Below, piece by piece: positions 20,550 to 32,596 of a stretch of 64,000 nt of DNA (its first letter is position 1; the number at the start of each line of letters is the position of its first letter). The notes under the pieces are model-generated. The model ran no database searches. It saw nothing but the letters and a program-made list of their open reading frames with translations, and was not told the origin of the DNA. A program made the position numbers and the translations under genes. This DNA is from Schizonepeta tenuifolia (Eukaryota; Streptophyta; Magnoliopsida; Lamiales; Lamiaceae), in contig CM055958.1 in NCBI GenBank assembly GCA_029490685.1, positions 33,730,919 to 33,794,918 on the forward strand, written 5' to 3'.

Positions 20550-21243
20550 ATAAAAAATGAAAATATCCCCTAAGAGAGGTGATGATGTCGGTTGGGGTGA
20601 GGGAAAAGAAAGAAATACGCGCTTTTTCGGCGTGATCCGACGTTACGGAAAACGTTCGACGAATAACGTTGCTCGGCACAAAATCGTCGCGATCCGATTC
20701 GACCTAAAATTTTAACGTACAAAACTTAATTGGAAAATAAATTTACAAAATTTATTTTGACAAAAACTCGGGACAACACAGTCCAAGTTTCGTCCGGAAA
20801 AACATAAAAACGAACTTTCTCGGGCGAGTTCGTATCGCGATTTCGTGAATGTAAAAATCAGACGGTTTTCCGTTCTGAGTTCACGAACTAAAAACTTTTC
20901 GTACGCGCTAACCCTAAATACAGTAGTCGTCTAACTGACTTTCGTAATTTATTTTCGGAAACGGATTCGACCGTTAGTCTTAGAATTCAAAATCGTAAAC
21001 TTAGGCGTGCAAAGCCATTTATTTAATTAACTTTAAGATTTTAGGGTCGTAAGGAATTTACGGGGCATTACAGCTATACGTATTTTTTTTATAAAGGAAC
21101 ACACATGCCTAATTTTTTTAATAAGGCTTGAAATAAGAACGGTATATAAATTTAAAACATGTTTGAATAATCTTAACACACCATCTCGAATTGTTTAATT
21201 ATTCGTTTTTGTTGGAAAATGTTGAATTTATAGGAAAATTGGC

Positions 21244-21328
21244 ATACAAATTAATAACAATTGTCAACGGGCCAGTTCCGACCCATATTTGTGGGCGTAG
21301 AGGGGCCGATTCAGTACCAGCGGGATAA
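21244..21328. repeat. Third copy of the GC-richer block
   Basis: Contains ATTGTCAACGGGCCAGTTCC and a following GACCC block, matching the copies at 5830-5930 and 6151-6246. It is the most diverged copy and lies 170 bp inside the right flank of the chromovirus. Confidence 0.55.
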
Positions 21329-21649
21329 TTTTTATATTTTAAAATCTTATATTAAACTCATAAAATAGGGATATTTAAGGTCACCTTTATCTCTTTTAGA
21401 CAATCTTAAAAAAATAATTAAATTAATGTTAGAGAAATAGATATTTGTTATATAAAAAGAACCACATCAATTTTCATACAAAATCACCACAAACAATCTC
21501 TTTGAGAAGTAAATAGCTTTTGTTCAGTTTTGAAAAGACAAAAGGACTTTGAAAATTATTTATTAATATGGGAGTGAATTAGATTTGAATTTTTTTATGA
21601 GTGTTACTTAAAAAATTAAAAAAATCATTAATAAACAATACATTTTTTA

Positions 21650-21725
21650 TACTATCAAATATTAAATTTTATTAATTTTTATTAAATAATAATTTTCCGT
21701 CGATTTTCGACGGGCTATACACTAG
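21650..21725 (+). mobile_element. Helitron 3' terminus
   Basis: The terminus has a perfect 7-bp hairpin, CCGTCGA at 21697-21703 and TCGACGG at 21707-21713. Eight bases later comes CTAG (722-725 of 21 kb) followed by T. A hairpin a few bases before CTRR and a T target flank are the diagnostic 3' end of Helitrons. The AT-rich approach (TTTTATTAATTTTTATTAA) resembles 5760-5785. No replicase-helicase was seen and the 5' TC end was not identified, so this is a non-autonomous or fragmentary copy. Confidence 0.65.
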
Positions 21726-21726
21726 T

Positions 21727-22331
21727 TTTTATATAAATTCCTTTTCCACCGTTTCCGTTTTACGTTTCTAATCTTGTATATTATCTTCTCTATTCTCTGG
21801 AATTTGTCTCTTCTTCTCTGCAAGTAAGATTTTCGTTCTCTTTTATTATCCTTCTCCCTTCAAGTATCGTTCTGAATCGTCGCGAACCCGCCATCGAGAA
21901 AAAAGTTCGTATCCCTATTTGTATTTATTATTTCTTTGTTTCTGAAGTTTGTATCCATTTTCGTTATTTCTTCGTTTTTATTAGATTTATTACTGCATTA
22001 ATTGATTTAGATTATCAATTTCTATCTATCGGTGGGTGCGCTTGTGTTTCTCTTCTTATTCTTATTTTTGCGGTGCTTGTGCGTGTTTGCTGAATAATTT
22101 GTATAAAGATTTAGTTTTTCATCAATCTGTTTTGCAATATTTAGTTGTGCCAGTGAATTTTGTTAGATATCCCAAAGTAGCACCTTAATTTCAATATTAT
22201 ATAGTATCTAATAATTTATTTTAAAATTAGCGTGATTGGTAAACATGCACTTTTTCCCTACCCCAATCATTTATTTATTTTATTATGTTTGTTGATGTTG
22301 TGTATTTTATGTTATCGTATATTGTTGCAGC
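21727..22331 (+). promoter_or_regulatory. Promoter and spliced 5' leader-like region
   Basis: Immediately after the Helitron end is TATATAAAT (21730-21738). A CT-rich leader of about 85 bp follows, then a donor-like CTGCAA/GTAAGA at 21823/21824. The next 500 bp are T-rich and end in TTGTTGCAG at 22330, a good acceptor, one base before an ATG. This looks like a plant 5' UTR exon, intron and start codon. Expression is not shown. Confidence 0.4.
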
Positions 22332-22439
22332 ATGACACGAACACAACAAACCATCTTCAGCTCACTCGATCGATTCCAAGAACTTAGGGGAAGTTTTACA
22401 CAAGTTGAGGAACATGAGTCTTCTAAACTTTTAGTATGA
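22332..22439 (+). CDS. Short ATG frame, possible first coding exon of a host gene fragment
   Basis: From the ATG at 22332 the frame reads MTRTQQTIFSSLDRFQELRG and continues to ...SSKLLV with a TGA at 22437-22439, 35 residues. The GTATGA at 22434 could be a splice donor, making this a 34-codon first exon. Base composition is clearly less AT-rich than its surroundings. I do not recognise the family. It may be the 5' end of a host gene truncated by the retrotransposons, a gene fragment, or a chance ORF. A further possible exon-like stretch (EADGSVLCRK) begins near 22948 after TATAG, but this is weak. Confidence 0.35.
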   Translation: MTRTQQTIFSSLDRFQELRGSFTQVEEHESSKLLV

Positions 22440-23705
22440 CATTTTTTTTATTTTTTATTTTTGAAATGCATGTATACACTACATAAAGCTTCAAAAATAT
22501 TGATTTCATAGGAAATTATATGTACACATCTTTATATATTTGTTGTTGTATTTGAACTTTTTTTTACTAATTAAAATTAAGAGAACATGCGTGAATTAAA
22601 AATTTTAAAGAAATGACACATGATATGAATGAACTCAATTATACTGAGTGAGCTCCATTATAGTATTACTTATACGCGAAGTACTCAGTACACAACTCTT
22701 AGTGTTAACCATTTCTCAAGACATTAGAGTTGAGAGTGTGGTGTGGCCAATTACTTTTTCGTAGTACTCCATTATTTGTTATATTGATATGAATGTTTTT
22801 TTCAATACTTTATTGTACGAAGAACACAACCATTCGAGCTTATTCTCTGCCAATGCTTTGGGTTGAGATTTTTTTGTTTTCGAAGAAAAGCACTGAGAAT
22901 TTTTTATTGCAAATAAAGCTAAATGAAATATGAAAAAAATATAGGAAGCAGATGGTAGTGTTCTTTGTCGGAAGTATAGATTAGCTACAAGCCTACAATC
23001 AATCAATTTGAAATGATTCTCAATATTTTTCTTCAAGAAAGAAAGATTAATATTTACAGTAATGATTAAAAAATATTGTTATTTGCTTAATTTATGGGAT
23101 AAATCGTATATTAATCGGCTTAAGTTTTGGCATAATTAATAAATTCAATATGTGGAAAGATAATTAATTATGGTAAAGATTTTTTTGAAAAAAATAACTA
23201 ACTTAATTATGGTAAAGACTTTTGTAAGATAATTCAATATATGGAAATATAATTAATTATGGTAAAGTTTTTTTTTGGAAAGATAAATAATTATAATAAA
23301 GATAAGAATTGATTTTCAAATTCAAAATGGACACGCTAGTCTCTCCCTTAAATTTTTCGGAAAGAGTAACTAACTAAATTAGTAAATATCAAAGTTTTCA
23401 ATATGGTAATATCAATTTAATTTGTCTAAGGCATGCCACATATAATATTTATTTCAATATTTACCGAAACATATTACTTCATAATTAATGATTGAATTAT
23501 TTTTAATGGAAGAAATAAGGAATTATCGAATTCTTTAAGTAATATACTTATTTGCAATGATTTATTGAAATATATCAATTTTTTTTTTATTGAGACAGAG
23601 AAAAATATTTAGATATATTATACATCTAAAGTGTTTGGATGATTAACTTGTATTAATAAACAATTATGAAATGAGAACGGACAATCAAGCCAACAAAAAT
23701 GGTCG
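22440..23705. other. AT-rich intergenic DNA
   Basis: Low-complexity AT-rich sequence up to the left target flank GGTCG (23701-23705) of the next element. The repeated motif AATTAATTATGGTAAAGA occurs several times at 23160-23300. No gene or transposon terminus is convincing. Confidence 0.5.
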
Positions 23706-26700
23706 TGTCACAACCCCAAATCTCGAGGGACGACAAAGCTGGGGTGCGACTAGGGGATGGATTAAAGAAGCGGGGAAAAAGGGGGAATAACTAACTGAAT
23801 AGATGCATTAACCAATAATAATAAACAAGATGATATCTATGAACTGATTTTATTAACAAAAGAGAGTCGATCTCGAAAAATCGCTCAACATAGTTGTGTT
23901 CAGAGTAGATTAGGTTTAAAGTACGAAACTTTAACCGAAAAGTTCTACAACATAAAATGATGTAGTTTGCAGCGGAAACATGTTCTTCTTTCCTATATAC
24001 AACCTCTACTCAACCTCCGCCGCTATCGTCACTCAACCTGCATATTTATAAAACATATACAGGGCTAAGTACAAAAGCACTTAGTGGGCACATTGCTGAA
24101 AACATATCATAGGTTTTTATAGATTTATCAGGCATTCTCAAAGTAACACAACGGGGCTTTTCTTTCAAAGGCCCGTGCTTACTAAACATTTTCTTTTCAT
24201 AAACATAGTTTACGTAAGCATTTTCTGACTGTTGTTACATTCAACTTGCCCGTTTCAACGCCAGGGAATAAGCTTTTTCTTCTTCCGCGAACGCTCCTCA
24301 CCGTGGCTGGCTACCCCTCAATAGAGTACCACACACAGCGGCTACTGTGTACACTAACCCTGGAAAGTCCCTTTTGACTAACTCAGAGTCCGATCAATTA
24401 GTCAGCACCCTTTTGGCTAACTAACTCTGGAAAGCACCCTTTTGGCTAACTCAGAATGGCACAAGAGAACTCACAAAAACAAATTCTTTTATGAACTGAT
24501 AATCACTTTAAAACAAGTACTTTTATAGCAGTTCAAAAACATAACAAAACTTATTTTATTTTTTGTATATAGAAAGCCCACTTTAACCGTTTACAGAACA
24601 AACTTTAACCTTCTGTCTTCCGTCCTGTCTTCAACTCCGACTTCCTCCTTTTATCGCAAATATTCAAACTTTAATAATCGATCAAGACGTTTAAAGAAAA
24701 AGAAATCGAAATCAGTTAAGTCTTTTAGGCGTTTGCACTTTAACTAAACCCTTTTGCTATAACGAACAAGACTCGAACACATCTCGCTTAATTGGCCGAC
24801 ACGGATGTGCCTTACGTCAAAAGAAAGAAACGGATGTCTAGTTTACTGTCCAATTTACGGATCTCGATTTCGTTAAACGAGCTAAGAGTTATGGTCGTTT
24901 CCGTGAAGGGTCGCAAAATTGGCCGACAAACCCTAAACGTTTTAAACCTCGACGCACGTTTCCCTAGGTTCCATCAATGCTATATAACCTTTATGTGCAC
25001 GAAATTTCCATCAATTTACAGTTAAGTCACACCTTTATTTAACGTGAACACTTTCACGTTCCTCGATTAAACTACGACGATCACTTCTTGTCTTTTCATC
25101 TAATCCTTTACACTTAGCAATTTCGTTTCAAAATCAAACCAACTTCTAATTCCTATTTCATAACTTATATGAAATCATCATCAACTACACTCATGCATAT
25201 CATTACTATATTCACTTTATGCATATATATTCATAGATCAAAAGTTCATACTTCAAAATAGCCTACTACGGGTCCGTTTTCATAACTTTTGATTCCGACG
25301 TGTGATTTTATCGATTCAAGTTTCTATCATGCTTCAAATAATTCTAATTTCACTTATCAATCATCAAACACAACTTATAACATGTAGAAATCATAATTTA
25401 TTTAATATAGTCTTAATTCCATCTACTTACATACAAATATTCTTATACTTGTTCAATAAATTTCATTCTTAATCTTATCATGCATAATTAACCTAATTAT
25501 AATTTTTCTTTTTTTTATATATTTTCTTTTTTTTTATTAATATTATTTTATTATTTCATTTTTTTTATTTTCGAAAATTAATAATTAATTAATTTAATAA
25601 TTAATTAATTTATTTTATATTTAATTTTATTCATCTTCAAATCTTCATGTTCTTGACCAAGAACACCAAGAACACCTAGAACACACACTAAACCTTCAAG
25701 AACTCATCTCCATCGATTTTCATGCCTTTAATGCCTAAATTTCCATTGTTTTCATTCTCTTAAATTCTTACTAAACATCTAACACCTTAATATAAACATA
25801 AACAAATTCATATCATCAAAAACACAAGACTTAATCAAAATCGTACTTCTTTGCCTCTTACCAACTTGTTCTTATTTTTTTAGAAAATCCTCAAACAATT
25901 CATGCAATCATCTCTTATTGCATGAAATCATAATCTACAAGCCATTTATGAGGATTCAAGCTCATTCAAAATATCATATATATGCAGAAAATTTCGAAAC
26001 CCTCATCAATATTTTCGAAAATTCCCTATAAATACTTAACATGTTTCTAACTCGATTCCAACCATGGATTCTTACTTCTAACATCAAAATAACATGAAAT
26101 AAAACTTAGAACATCAAAACCTACACCTCCAAAAACTTTCGAAATTTACCAAAAATAAAGAGAATGATTTTTGTTCGGATAGAAATGAAGCTAAAGCCCT
26201 CACCTTATCGAATACGAACTCGGAATTGAAATCGATCGACAAACGAGCAAGTTACGAAGATCAAAAGCTTGAAGAACTTGAAGAACTCTTCAATGGTGAG
26301 AGAGAGAGGGAGAGAGGCGGTTTTGGGGAGGGAGAAATGAAGAAAAAAAAATGCAAGACAACTTGCTATTTATAGTAAAGTAAGGAGATTTAACTATTTA
26401 ACAAATATCTAGATATTAACTATATATCTAATTTTTTTTCCGGATCTAATACTGTAACTAAAAACGAACAATTACTTTATTAGACGGACACATTATTGAC
26501 AAAAATGGATACGACCATTAGTTCCGGAATATTTTACTTAGTCGGAAAGGACGATTCGTTTCCCGAAAAACTTCAAAAAGTCGAGACGTCGCAGTCCGAA
26601 ATTCGCCCAGAAAAATAAATAAAACAGACTTCTAACATTAAACTCATATTGTAAAATAAGTGAATGTAAAGTCGGACGCTTTTTCGATCTGAGTTCTCGA

Positions 26701-26884
26701 ATGAACATTTTATCGGGCGCGAAAACCCTAATACAGTAGTCGGTTGTACAACTTCTGCAACTTATTTTTAGTAACGGACTTCGCCGTTATTCTTATAACT
26801 GAATTTCTTTAACTTAGAAGTGCAAAGCCTTAATTTCTTAGAAAATTTTTATTTCTCGTCGGAGAAGAAATGCAGGGTATTACA
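23706..26884 (-). mobile_element. First LTR of the composite chromovirus
   Basis: This 3179-bp LTR starts TGTCACAACCCCAAATCTCG and ends GGGTATTACA. Relative to the second and third LTRs it lacks about 200 bp near 24795, where CGCTTAATTGGCCG joins directly to GGATGTGCC. Its end adjoins a polypurine tract at 26885. Confidence 0.93.
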
Positions 26885-26899
26885 TTCTACCCCTTTAAC

Positions 26900-28476
26900 G
26901 AAAAATTCCGTCCCGAAATTTGCTTATCTCCTTCGAAAAATTCAGGGTATCTCTCCATCATCTTTTCTTCGAGTTCTCACGTAGCTTCTTCCTGCTCGTG
27001 GTGACTCCATAACACTTTACTAATCGTATTGACTTGCTTCTTAACTCTCGCACTTTTCGATCCAAGATCGATTGCGGTCTTTCTTCATAACTTATATCAT
27101 AATCAAGAACAACGTCTTGCTGGTGGATCACGTGTTTAGAATTGAACACGTACTTTCTTAAATGAGATACACAAACATAATAAGCATTCCATAGACTTGG
27201 CGTCACGGCCAACCTATACATATTTAAAACTATCTTTTTCAAAATATCTATTAATCATAATAAGCTTTGTCTAAGCTTATACTTGACATGAAAATAATTA
27301 CCATATCCCTAGCAGGAAAAATCATGAGGAAAAACTTGTCCCCTTCTCAAATTTTAAGTCAGATCAACATATCACAAAAGACTTTCGTCCTTTCTAAACT
27401 TCTTTTATTCTGATTCGAATCTATTGAAAAGAATATATCTATCATTCACTGAATGAAACTAGTTCTAGATTCTTCCTTTCATCTACTTCATTATGATACA
27501 ACGGTTATTTAAACTTCATTCCATACAAGGCCTCGTAAGGCATAATACTTATCGTAGTCTGATAACTATTAGACTTTGATCTAACACTATCGTTCTTAAC
27601 ATTTCTTCTAATACTTGAATCGTTCTCTCGGATTCGCTTAAAATTCTCTTGCATAAGTCTCGTGTAGCTACTAGTGTTGTTATTTGGTTAGTTATTGTCT
27701 CAGGTGTATCGAGTACTTTCAAATACATCATTTCCATTTCCCGTACGAGTGTTTCTTCTACGATAGAGAGACACTCTACTTTAGTTGGAATCTTGCGAAT
27801 CAGCGCATCAGCTACGACGTTAGTTTTTTTTTTTCTGGATGGTAATTGATACCACGATCATAATCCTTAACTAATTCGAGCCTTCTTCTTTGCCTTGTAT
27901 TCAATTCTTTCTGCCCGAAGAAGCATTTCAAACTCTTGTTTAACTCTCCATAGTCTATGCACATCCTCAGAGAACCATCCTTCTTCTTGACAAATAAAAC
28001 TGGTGCTTCCCACGGGGAAAACGCTTGGTCTACTGAAACTAAGATCCAACAACTCTTGTAGTTATATCTTAAGTTCTTCTAATTCCTTTGGCTATGCTCC
28101 ATACAGAATGGCACAGTTAATAGATAACCAATCCATCCCATTGATTATATCTACGTCGAACATTTTCATTACGTACAGATTGTTCGTTATGATCTTAAAA
28201 GATCCTAAGTCAAATTATATGTTCGAGCAAAACTAAGGAAGTGAAGATAATTTCTCCTAAGGGCGTGGTTATTCTCATTTCATGATTAGCGCGCTCTGGT
28301 TTTACTTCTATAGTGTCAACAGGCACTAGAAATAAACGATTGTAAAGCTCTGGTATGAAGCAAAATTATGACAGGGTAATTAAGAAGTCCGTCCAATACC
28401 TGTCAAATTTCGTTTGCCCTTATTGCGCGCCTCTTGCCTAATTATGAATGCCCTTGCATTCTGTTGTTGTTGTTAT
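26900..28476 (-). pseudogene. Deleted pol remnants, first internal region
   Basis: Minus-strand pieces match the 9.7-13.1 kb pol with large gaps. 27242-26958 has SHLRKYVFNSKHVIHQQDVV and ILDRKVRELRSKSIRLVK (integrase C-terminus/chromodomain, then a frameshift). 27737-27549 joins VLDTPETITNQITTLVATRD straight to SERTIQVLEEMLRTIVLD, removing the integrase zinc domain and most of the core. 28052-27867 joins RT entry sequence FSRPSVFPVGSTSFICQEEG to late RNase H sequence, removing the RT catalytic centre. Near 28130 protease-like GMDWL sequence is fused to RT-entry sequence. No enzyme can be produced. Confidence 0.82.
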
Positions 28477-29730
28477 TGATGGTCCCGATACGAGTTCTGG
28501 TATATAGGGGGGGGAAATACACCAGTTAAGAATTTTAAAAACAACCCCCTGAAAATATCACAACCGAGTAATGCAACTCAGTTGGAATCAAAACTGAGTA
28601 AGAAACACTCAGCTGGAAGTGAAGTGCTGTGCGGAATGTGGTGGAAAATAACAACTCGTATAAATATAACTCACGCTCAGATGCAAGGTTGGTCAATAAC
28701 CAAAACAATTCATATGTAAAGATGCAATTTGAATGCTGGTTAGTCAGTCAGTTGAATATGCAATAAGTAACTGAATAAAAAACACAAACACACAAAGATT
28801 TACGTGGTTCGGAGAGAACTCCTACGTCCACGGGGAGATTGAATTCAGTTTAGCTCGTTTGTGATATGAACTCTCAACTGGTGATGTTCGCTCGTCTAAC
28901 TCTTTGCTCTCGCACGTGTCTGTCTCGTGTTCTGTCTTCTAGGTCTTGGTGAATGAAGGAAGGCCTCTATTTATAGGCCGAGAGAATCAACTAGTCGTTG
29001 GAGGAGCCGTTGATCTCTGTTCTTTGAAAGCGATGGCTTGTCTCTCATCTCTGCAGACTTTCTTGATTTGGCAACTGTGTGCTTCTGCTTTCCATCTGAG
29101 ACAGCCTTGTGTTGGGCCAAATAAGGTAATGACAGAGAGTCAAACCTTCACGTGATTTCCTTATTTGAAATTCAAATCTTTAACCTTTGACCTCCAACAT
29201 TTGATAGTCGGTTGAGTCGTTTGATTTTCATCTGATTGGTCTTCAGCTGATGTTCTGTCTGAATGCTATCTTCATCTGACAATTTGTCTGAATAGAGACA
29301 GTTGAACTCTCAGCTGCTTTGAACTTTAAGTTGTTGATCTTCTCAGTTCGAGTCCGTCAACTGATGTTTTGAATCTTGAACGCTCAGTTGTCTTTCTGAT
29401 GTTCTGAATCTTGAACTCTCAGTTGTCTTTCTGATGTTCTAAATCTGATCAGTTGGCTCGAACGCTCAGATGACTTTCTTCCATCTGATGTTTTCTTATA
29501 ACTTCCCCCTTTTTAACTCTCGTCTGATGAACGCTCAGTTGTCTTTCTTACAACTAATGTTCTATCCGAGTGAAGCCTTGTTGCCGTCTTCAGCTGGAGA
29601 TCTGTAAAGATAAAATCTTAACAATGCTCATACAGCGAGCCTAACTACTAACATTAGGATCTGGCAACATTTACTCGGTCGGGGTCAGTTGGTTTTGGAA
29701 TCAATCAAAACTTTAATAAATTTCCCAACA
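28477..29730 (-). mobile_element. 3' LTR of the truncated copia element
   Basis: This 1254-bp LTR is the same family as 48963-50503 but lacks about 300 bp after CCACGGGGAG (near 28842). It is followed by the polypurine tract, which on the minus strand reads AAAAAGGGGGAAAT (29731-29744). It contains several direct repeats with CTCAGTTGTCTTTCTGATGT. Confidence 0.9.
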
Positions 29731-30033
29731 ATTTCCCCCTTTTTGATGATGCCAAAACCCTTATAAAATCCTTACAGATCAAACTGATCTAAACCCTACT
29801 GACCTATCTAAAATCTCAGCTGAAATTCTAGACAGTCTATAAGATTAAAACATCAAAGGGTTAGCACAGTTATAACATGGTATTCAAATAACTTTGCGAT
29901 TCAGAGCTTGGACAATGAGATATTGTACGTCAAGTTGAATCGGATAACTGATGAAAGTTTTCATTACAACTGATGGTTACAAAGTAAGCACAAAAGATTA
30001 AAAATTACATCAGTTGCTCAAAAACTAACTGAG

Positions 30034-32596
30034 CTAATATTTTAGCCCATACTTACTAAACATTCTAACAAAAATTTCTCTTTTTGCTTCTGACTCCTTC
30101 GCGATGTCAACCCCGTGCTCTCAGCAAACTTGTCTTGCCTCAGCTGTTATTTTCTATCGGTTGGGGTTTCGAGAGTCTGGAAGGAAGGGAGGCTGATAGG
30201 TGACTTTCTGAGGGACTGGAACTATGTTCAAATCCAGCTTTGCATCTATCATTGCTCGCCTGAACTGGCTGAACATGCTCGGGTCCCCAGTGTGTAGCTC
30301 GGTCAAGGCTTTCTTGAACGCTCTCCTCGGATCGGCAGTTGAGAATACCTTCCTATAATAGAAGTCATTCACAAACTCCTGCTTGAATGACTCCCAGTCC
30401 TCGTTCCACTCGGCTGGCATCCACTTGTCAACGTGCCTGAACCGACTTTGCTGCTTAACATTCCCTGGCAGCCTCTATTGTTTCAGCCTTGCCTCAGCCT
30501 TTACTTGATGTTTATCTATTCAGCGACGGCTGCGGGAGGCAACATTCCTGTCCAGGTTCTTGGTCACTTTGTCAAGCTCCTCCTCAAACTGGTTGACTCT
30601 TTTTGCTTGGCTGGGAGCGAACTTTTTGATCCAGTCGGGATTCATGTAGTCTTTTTCAGCAACATCCATAGCCTTGGCAGCAGCAATACACTCTTCGGTT
30701 GTGATACCGTCGAGTTCCGCATCAAGCTCGGCAGCGATCTCGGCTATGGAGTTGTAAGAAACTCCATACTGCTCCGCCTGCTCCAAGTTTTTTGCCATTT
30801 CAGCTCCGCCTACGTCGGTTGGCTTGGGAGTGGACTTCTTCTTCTGGGTCTTCTTTTTCAGCTGAGATTTTGCAGCTGGAATCTCTTCCTCAGCCTGGGT
30901 CTCATCTTCCCCCTGCATCTCAACTTCCCCAGTCTTCTCTTTCCCCTTTTTGGCATCAGCAACAAGGCTTGCGACTGAGCCATCCAGAGAGGTGAGTTGT
31001 TGTTCAGCTTGTTGGATGCGGTTGAAGAGTTCATCGACCGCGCACTCTACTCCAACCTTCTTCGCCAGTTCAGTGTCAAGGCGCTCTTGCTCGGCTTTTC
31101 TCAGTCCATCGAATGTTTCATTGACCTCGGTTTGGAAAGCAACGAACTCAGTCCATCGTGACTCGAACCGAGACTCCCATTCTTGGTCATGAGTCTGTTG
31201 AGATTTGGCGAGGTTGGAATCAGAAATGGATTTGAAGACATTTAGATCGGACTTGATCCCCAGAACGGTTGACTTCAGATCAGAGATGTCTTGGCTGGTG
31301 GAGGTTGAGAATTCGTCCAGCTTTATCTTCAGTGAAACATTCTCCTCCAGCAGCTGCTTGTTCTTCTCCTCCTGTGCTTTCAACATCCTCAGCTGATCTT
31401 CTTTGTTGTGCTGGAAGTTGGCAAACATCTCCGTCCTTAGTTGGTTCACCCTCTCAGCGATCAGCTCGCAAATTTCTTCAGTTGAGGGTGCTGGCTGATC
31501 AGCTGGAGCTTGGTGTTCAGTTTGTGCTGGCTGGTCAACTATAACCATGGCTTGACGGTTGGCCAGGTACAGTTGTAGCTATTCTTCTTCCTTCTTGGCT
31601 GCTGCGGCGGCTGCATCAAGATCCACAATAAAATCAGCAGATTTTGTGAGCATGTTGTCCAGGAAATTGATGCAATCTTGTCCAGCATTCTCCCTGGTAT
31701 CTGTGCCTTCCGCCTTGCTGATGTCCAGACGACGAGTCAGCAGCGCAACCTTATTGTTGTAGGCAATCTCCAGATTGGTGTAGTTGAAGTAATCTCTGAT
31801 GCATGATTCGTCTGCCTTCAGTTGGTTCCAGCTGTGTACCCTTATAGTATCTTCCTTCACATACCAGTGACTGAAGATGAGGTTGAACTGGTACAGCAGC
31901 TCGGTCCCAAGCGTAGCAAAAATCGGCATGTCGCGCGCTTCAGGGAACATCCCAATCAACTTCTGGAAGCAGTAGGCCACCTTGCCTTCATGCTCCAACG
32001 CGACGGTCTGACGGTCAGCTTCGTCATCGATTAGGGAGGGAGATAGATTCTCGTATGGTATTGGTTCAAAAGTTTCATCAACGTTGACCAAAGAAGTGGT
32101 CTCAACATTGGCATCGAGGTGGGAGCTCGGAATTTCGGATTCTGTGGGGATGAGGGTATCAACAGGTTCATCAACATTGGTCGAAGAAATGGTCTCAATG
32201 TTGGCATCGAGCGATGGGCTCGGAATTTCTGGCTGTGAGTCGGTTGTGAGAGCGAGAGGCTCTTTGGGCAGTACGGCATCAACTCCTGCCGTGGGGGAGG
32301 TTGTTGGAATATCTTCAGTTTCCTCAGAAGAGGAAGAAGATGCATCTGAGGTCAGATCCGTTTCCATCCCTTCAGCCTCATTAGTTCCAGTAGCACGAGG
32401 AACGATCTCGAAGGCAGCTGCCTCAGCTGGTGCCGTCTCAGCTAATGCCTCCACAGCTGATACCTCCTCCTCAGCTGGCGTATCCTCAGCTGGCACATCC
32501 TCAGCTGCTACTGCAACTGTCTTCTTAATGCGAACCCTCAGCTTCTTCTTAGCTGGTTCTTCAGCTATTTCTTTCTCCGACTCAGCTATTTCTTTC
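30034..32596 (-). pseudogene. C-terminal part of copia ORF3 (relic)
   Basis: Matches residues from about 340 to the end of the 50807-54364 ORF. Pieces lie in one frame: 32496-31579, 31548-30520 and 30420-30154, separated by single stops (a TAG at 31579 in the EEEELQLYL stretch, a TGA at 30520 in place of Arg, a TAG at 30154). Readable features are the acidic TPAEEEVSAVEALAETAPAE stretch, the duplicated LDANxxTxSxxNVDE units, and the coiled-coil region with NHNKEDQLRML-like heptads. The final residues SKYGLKY end at a TAG at 30034-30036. The N-terminal third is lost. Confidence 0.85.

Larger units (their letters stand above)
6253..21072 (-). mobile_element. Full-length Ty3/gypsy chromovirus (Tekay/Del-like), 14.8 kb
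   Basis: Two LTRs of about 3.45 kb flank a roughly 7.9-kb internal region, and the target duplication is GCTAT at 6248-6252 and 21073-21077. On the minus strand the order is 5' LTR, primer-binding site, repeat array, leader, extra ORF, gag, protease, RT, RNase H, integrase, chromodomain, polypurine tract, 3' LTR. Protease-RT-RH-IN order identifies Ty3/gypsy. The C-terminal chromodomain and long LTRs point to the Tekay/Del chromovirus lineage. The LTRs differ by scattered substitutions and a 12-bp indel near 9520/20880, so insertion was fairly recent. Gag-pol carries nine nonsense codons and one frameshift. The copy is structurally complete but cannot make a full polyprotein. Confidence 0.95.
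17615..21072 (-). mobile_element. 5' LTR of the chromovirus
   Basis: This 3458-bp repeat begins TGTCACACCCCAAATCCCGA and ends GGGGCATTACA, followed by the target duplication GCTAT. It is near-identical to 6253-9701. In transcriptional sense (minus strand) it has a TATA box at about 20540-20549 and a splice-donor-like site at 20297/20296. The sequence between them resembles a pyrimidine-rich 5' leader. Confidence 0.95.

Noticed and set aside
22779..23036. 85-residue minus-strand ORF in the intergenic region
   Set aside because: AT-driven composition, no recognisable domain and no supporting signals.
24792..25025. Conserved ORF in the composite LTRs (also 36629 and 48652)
   Set aside because: It recurs only because the LTR recurs. 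It is on the strand opposite to element transcription and lacks known motifs.
30433..30978. 181-residue plus-strand ORF
   Set aside because: Antisense shadow of the ORF3 relic; the same antisense frame appears over the intact ORF3 at 51065-51763.
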